From Takifugu bimaculatus (lineage: Eukaryota > Chordata > Actinopteri > Tetraodontiformes > Tetraodontidae), in assembly GCA_004026145.2 (NCBI GenBank), contig CP034994.1, positions 9,817,025 through 9,881,024 of the forward strand: a DNA stretch of 64,000 nt, written 5' to 3'. The position numbers were made by a program, and so were the translations under genes. Under the pieces are notes generated by a model. That model was not told the origin of the DNA and did no database searches. It saw only the letters and a program-made list of their open reading frames with translations. Below, one piece after another: positions 60,771-64,000 of the stretch (the stretch's first letter is position 1; each line of letters starts with the position of its first letter).

Positions 60771-62876
60771 CATTCAGATTAGGATAGTGAAAGCCTATTG
60801 TTTGCACAAGACAGGGTTTTCCTGTAATAACCATCTTTACTTACTTTTATTGGGACAATTTTCTTCTAGCTTTACTGATGTTATAAGAAAATATTTACAG
60901 TCAATATTTCCACATTCACACATTTCAACATACAGAAAACCATTTGTTTTCTGTAAACCACCACATTGCATTTAAACCAAAGTTGATGCATGTTGGATCT
61001 TTGCTTCAGTTGTTGTGAAACAGCCCACATAACATTTATTTATAACCACATTATAACCACATATTGTTATATTTACATTATGCATATTGGGGCTGGACAT
61101 TTGCAAATGACTGATCTTTTGTAACCATAAGTTTTAAAAGTTGAAATCAATCTTAAACAAACAGGCTCCATGTGGTCAAGATTTGGTCTTAATGATGGCT
61201 TGTGAATTCATTTTGTTAGTCATTAAAATAACATTTTCTTAAAGATATGTCAAGAATTGTTTTTCCTAAATTGCAATGTTCAATCATTAGTTATGGACAT
61301 GGTTGGTGGGGGTGCTGCGCTTCTGCCACATCCGACCCAAAAACCTCATTAAGTTAAGACATTGCTCACATTGCAGTTTTAAGAAACACACATTTTCTAA
61401 TAATTGTTTATTTTAAAATCTGAAGAATTCTAAAAAAAAAAAAAAAAAATCCACTTCAACTTCACTGTTACTCACTGGTATTGGAGCTGTAGCCTGTAGA
61501 GATGGGTGGAAGTGAGTCTGAGTCCACAGACGCTGTGTCCTCATCCTGGGAGCACCCCGCCTGGATGGCCCGTAGGTAGCTGTGGCTGCGGGACCGGAAG
61601 CACGTCGGCGCGGGCAGATCCAGAGCCTCCACTGCCTGCGATTCCACCTCGCCATACGGGGCAGAGGACCCGAAGCCCTGCCTACATACCTGTAAAAAGG
61701 TGTGCAGACTCACATGCTGAGGACAGAAGGCATAACGTGTTGATGAGGCCTAAATCTAGCAGTGGAAAATGAACACATTACATCAAATACTCCAAGCTGA
61801 TCAAAAATATTTGAGTGATGCGTTAGATCGGTCCTGACAGTACTTTTGTGGTCAAATTATTTTTGCTCCATTGGCAAAATCTCCTGGCTGCCAATGATAG
61901 GCTGTACCATCCTAAAGAAGCACAAGCAACCATTTTTCTGTTTTCAGCTTTAGCCCGTGCTGTTTTTTCTGTGAATTTTAATTCCTAAAACATGCCGCTG
62001 CCACTTTAAAAGAGAAGAGAATCCAGCTTTGTGTGCGCAGACTGACAGTGGTGCCTCCTGATAAAAGGATGTTTGCACAAGTTCAGCCTATGTGCTGATT
62101 AAAATATACACCGAGTTTCGCCTCGTGTTTCATTCTGCTGCGACATTCTGCAAACAGACACTGCTGATCATCCAGAAGTTGACTCAGACTCTAAATAGTG
62201 TGAACAGACTATTATATACACTTGAATATCCTGTCAACATGGCTCTGAACCTTTATTATCAGGTTTCATTTGGGCTCTTCATTTAATAAAGGACAACATA
62301 TTACAAAATTATGTTATGTGCTACCAGCTTGGTGGAAATAGACCAAATGAGTTCCAAGACAATTGATTAGCAGACATACCTGAGTGCTTCTGCCCAGCGT
62401 GCTGGAGCATTGGCTGAAACCGTTGTTCCTGTGGCGCAGTGGGGCCTCCAACGGACTCACCAGGCAGTCCAAGTTATCAAGGCTCCGATTTGTTGACAGC
62501 TCTTTCAGGCACGGCAGGGAGCTGCGGCACATAAACGTGATATTTGGCCTGTCAGAGGGCCTAGACTGGAATAATGAATTAGTTCCCCGGGGAGGGTTAG
62601 GGTTAAAATGAAATGCTTCAGAAATGTGTGTGTTAATATGTGTAGTGATGTGTCACAGGTTTAAAAAATGAAATGTTGCCTGAACAAGAGTTTGCAAAAA
62701 CAAATGGGTTTTTGTGTGTGTGTGTGTGTGTTTTATTTTTTAGTGTCTTAATCATCTTTAAAACATTAAAGCAGTGTTTTAATTTTATTTCTTCATTTGT
62801 TTTTGCAAATATATCTTATATTTGATATTAGGTTGTCTCTCTTGGGGCTTGTTTTTTGGCAACTGGTGTTAGTGAC

Positions 62877-62913
<37 letters not shown>

Positions 62914-63802
62914 ACCAAGCAGGAGGGCGTGGTGGAGTGACTGTCATGGGAGATTTGCGTGTCATGATGTCAGGACTTGAGGGAGCAGGCACGTGTGAAA
63001 TGTCAACACACCGCTGAGGGTACCTGCATTGTAAATAAATGCGGGGGGGGGGGGGGTGGTGAAGGAAAAATACTGGGAAGGTTACTTGAATTCAGGGTAG
63101 CAGCAGCAGGGCGTGTGAGGAGGGTGGGGTCAGGGGAGCACTGTCTGCCTGGGGAAGGCACTGACCTCAGATGCTGCATAGAGCACGCACTCTGTAGGGG
63201 CGACCACAGATAATCCTCCCGCATGAGAGCGTAGCAACGAGGCCTGTCCGTGTGGATGGAGGGGTGGAAAAAATGGCAAAGTTTCATCTCCTATTGATTT
63301 ATACTGATGACACCATGTCTTATTTTTAAGTCCCTTTAAACAGGATCACTGTGAACATATCCTGTAAAGTTGGCTGCTGCATGTCCATCTATTTGTGACA
63401 GGATGCTGCCCCCTGCTGACCGTCTTTGGGGATATGGAGAAAATATTCATTTCCGTAATCTTTGCAACAAATGCGCAAACTGTAATGGAGTATATTAATG
63501 AAGTGCACAAATACGGATATAACATGAGCATGATAGTCAAAAACAGACCTTTTATGCGGCGACACTCACTTGCGTGGAGGGGGAGGGGGCTGCTGCTCAC
63601 TCAGGGAGCGCTGGGTGGCCCTCAAGTAGCTGTGGCGACGGGCAGCGGATTTGGGGGAAGGTTTGGGGCTCCCCTCTGAGTCCTCGCTGTCTTCTACGTC
63701 CCCCATAGCTTTCACATAGCTCCCACTGCGCATCCTTCGACAGGGGATCTCAGTCCCTTTGGCTCTCCCACGACCCAGGGTTGCCCAGTCCCCCACTGGG
63801 AC
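52749..63802 (-). CDS. dlgap4: DLGAP4 (SAPAP4) postsynaptic scaffold, 5'-partial, with a one-base frame break
   Basis: Scaffold that links PSD-95 guanylate-kinase domains to Shank PDZ domains at excitatory synapses. Nine exons: 63570-63802, 62380-62521, 61476-61689, 55471-55892, 55289-55386, 54225-54656, 53654-53745, 53367-53519, 52749-52973. They give about 669 residues if a single extra base in 54225-54656 is disregarded; upstream exons lie right of the window. Visible in order: three R-x-x-S-Y-x-(K/R)-A repeats (RSGSYVKAMG, RRHSYLRATQ, RSHSYLRAIQ) that bind DLG GK domains when phosphorylated, a proline-rich PPPVPPRG, two dynein light-chain sites (SIGVQVD, SIGVQVE), the GKAP homology core WFLKLL...GWCQQM, SAVGSAQLL, LAGFWDLLQLSIEDIS, and the C-terminal PDZ ligand EAQTRL. 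DLGAP4 rather than 1-3 is chosen from TYLDQQD, RRKLSSIG, DPALDPSSLPPPDP and IYVPEAQTRL. a/b paralogue not resolved. Confidence 0.88.
53367..53519 (-). CDS. dlgap4: dlgap4 exon: LAGFWDLLQLSIEDI
   Basis: 51 codons, phase 0-0. NANPRPTAQDLAGFWDLLQL then SIEDISNKFDELYHLKTNNW. Confidence 0.93.
53654..53745 (-). CDS. dlgap4: dlgap4 exon: SAVGSAQLLISQKF
   Basis: 92 bases, phase 1 in and 0 out. VLGMTRSAVGSAQLLISQKF then EQFRGLCNENL, GKAP core helices. Confidence 0.92.
54225..54656 (-). CDS. dlgap4: dlgap4 exon with apparent one-base frameshift
   Basis: 432 bases. The first part reads DNSMASRQNTETELKES to DPALDPSSLPPPDP in one frame. The second reads LDAGNCSTHG to DGNWFLKLLRAETARMEGWC and NKLSEE in another frame, one base displaced. 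The change falls at a run of four G (plus strand 54397-54400). Entry phase 2 and exit phase 1 are consistent only if one base is discounted. Confidence 0.8.
55289..55386 (-). CDS. dlgap4: dlgap4 exon: second dynein light-chain site
   Basis: 98 bases, phase 0 in and 2 out, after an 84-base intron. VDCVLPVLKEEAQPLI then KFQSIGVQVENGRP aligns with the matching mammalian DLGAP4 segment. A nearer acceptor at 55321 would omit VDC...FQ but is not favoured. Confidence 0.88.
55471..55892 (-). CDS. dlgap4: dlgap4 exon: proline-rich and Ser/Thr-rich linker
   Basis: 422 bases, phase 1 in and 0 out. SSRKAPPPVPPRGTSKPLIS, TYLDQQDRGSEANSQSG, a PPPAAPSVPPVPAPREL stretch, and RRKLSSIGVQ, which begins a dynein light-chain site completed by the next exon. 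Confidence 0.92.
58875..58968. repeat. Minisatellite, 24-base unit, four copies
   Basis: Unit GAAGAGTGTGTAATACAGTG plus four bases starts at 58875, 58899, 58923 and 58948. Copies differ by one or a few bases; the last is cut short. Confidence 0.85.
59440..60290 (-). promoter_or_regulatory. dlgap4: CpG-rich block inside dlgap4: possible internal promoter
   Basis: CpG density is far above the flanking introns (runs such as TAGCCGCGGGCACCG, CGGACGTGCGCGCTCGG). Mammalian DLGAP4 produces short isoforms from downstream promoters, so an internal start before exon 55471-55892 is plausible. No first exon was identified. Confidence 0.45.
60709..60764. repeat. (AC)28 microsatellite
   Basis: 56 uninterrupted bases of AC, the longest dinucleotide tract in the window, next to the CpG-rich block. 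Confidence 0.97.
61476..61689 (-). CDS. dlgap4: dlgap4 exon: third GK-binding repeat
   Basis: 214 bases, phase 0 in and 1 out. VESQAVEALDLPAP, then FRSRSHSYLRAIQAGCSQDE and a Ser/Asp-rich end. Confidence 0.92.
62380..62521 (-). CDS. dlgap4: dlgap4 exon: TNRSLDNLDCL segment
   Basis: 142 bases, phase 2 in and 0 out. CLKELSTNRSLDNLDCLVSP followed by a Ser-rich stretch. Confidence 0.88.
62712..62731. repeat. (TG)10 microsatellite
   Basis: Short uninterrupted TG run in a dlgap4 intron. Confidence 0.9.
62879..62912. repeat. (TG)17 microsatellite
   Basis: Uninterrupted TG run, about 150 bases from the previous one. Confidence 0.95.
63402..63422 (-). promoter_or_regulatory. CTCF-like motif, reverse orientation
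   Basis: The minus strand contains GGTCAGCAGGGGGCAGCATC, in a dlgap4 intron. Confidence 0.5.
63570..63802 (-). CDS. dlgap4: dlgap4 exon: first two GK-binding repeats
   Basis: 233 bases, phase 0 in and 2 out. IPCRRMRSGSYVKAMGD, an acidic run, GSPKPSPKSAARRHSYLRAT and a PPPPP stretch. Strong match to the DLGAP family. Confidence 0.92.
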
Positions 63803-64000
63803 CTGGATTATAAACGAGATATGAGACTGTAGAACCAATGTAATCTGAGTTGTCTTCAAACCAATTTATACAGGATGCTCATTCTTAATGCATTATTTGA
63901 GCCAAAAAACACATTGATAAAATAGAAAACACTGTATATTATTAAAAAGTTAGTTGCAGTAAAATATTCAGCATTTTTTTAACCAATAGGACAAATTTTT

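Larger units (their letters stand above)
55893..61475 (-). other. dlgap4: dlgap4 intron, 5.6 kb
   Basis: No exon could be supported. Contains a four-copy 24-base minisatellite (58875-58968), a CpG-rich block (59440-60290) and a long CA repeat (60709-60764). The shorter introns 61690-62379 and 62522-63569 hold GT repeats and a G-run but no exon. Confidence 0.6.

Noticed and set aside
1..64000. CRISPR arrays, operons, phage or bacterial systems
   Set aside because: All coding content is intron-containing vertebrate genes; the only spaced repeats are short tandem arrays.

Overview
The window is vertebrate nuclear DNA, most likely from a percomorph-type teleost. The reasons are vertebrate gene families split into many exons with GT-AG introns, introns ranging from under 100 bases to 9 kb, CA/GT microsatellites, and retrotransposon relics of types common in fish. 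There is no bacterial, phage or CRISPR-like content. I placed splice sites by hand from reading-frame continuity and remembered vertebrate family sequences, so each boundary is a prediction, although the phases agree along every gene.

There are four genes. (1) scube3, + strand, 2912-32523: the first two EGF exons and the signal peptide lie left of the window. Nineteen exons encode EGF3 to EGF9, the spacer, three Cys-rich repeats, the CUB domain and the C-terminus (883 residues). (2) A secreted complement regulator of the RCA type, - strand, 34815-37919: 11 exons, 462 residues, a signal peptide, seven sushi/CCP modules and no membrane anchor. (3) pfkfb2, - strand, 41122-47478 plus an uncertain N-terminal exon and a promoter near 49.1 kb: the bifunctional 6-phosphofructo-2-kinase/fructose-2,6-bisphosphatase with the heart-isozyme phosphorylation tail. 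(4) dlgap4, - strand, 52749-63802, continuing past the right edge: a postsynaptic SAPAP/GKAP scaffold ending in a PDZ ligand.

Layout: 1-32.5 kb is scube3, with long non-coding introns up to 28 kb and then a compact exon cluster. Between 32.5 and 34.8 kb the 3' ends of scube3 and the RCA gene meet tail to tail. From 38.0 to 39.5 kb is intergenic. From 39.5 to 49.2 kb is pfkfb2, with a 5'-truncated LINE relic in one intron. From 49.8 to 64 kb is dlgap4, whose 5.6 kb intron contains a CpG-rich block, a 24-base minisatellite and a (CA)28 tract.

The genes do not form one pathway. The most informative points are the pairing of a CCP-repeat complement regulator with pfkfb2, which mirrors the mammalian PFKFB2-C4BP/CD55/CR1 neighbourhood, an internally duplicated three-CCP module, and a one-base frame break in a conserved dlgap4 exon. 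I found no new type of biological system here.
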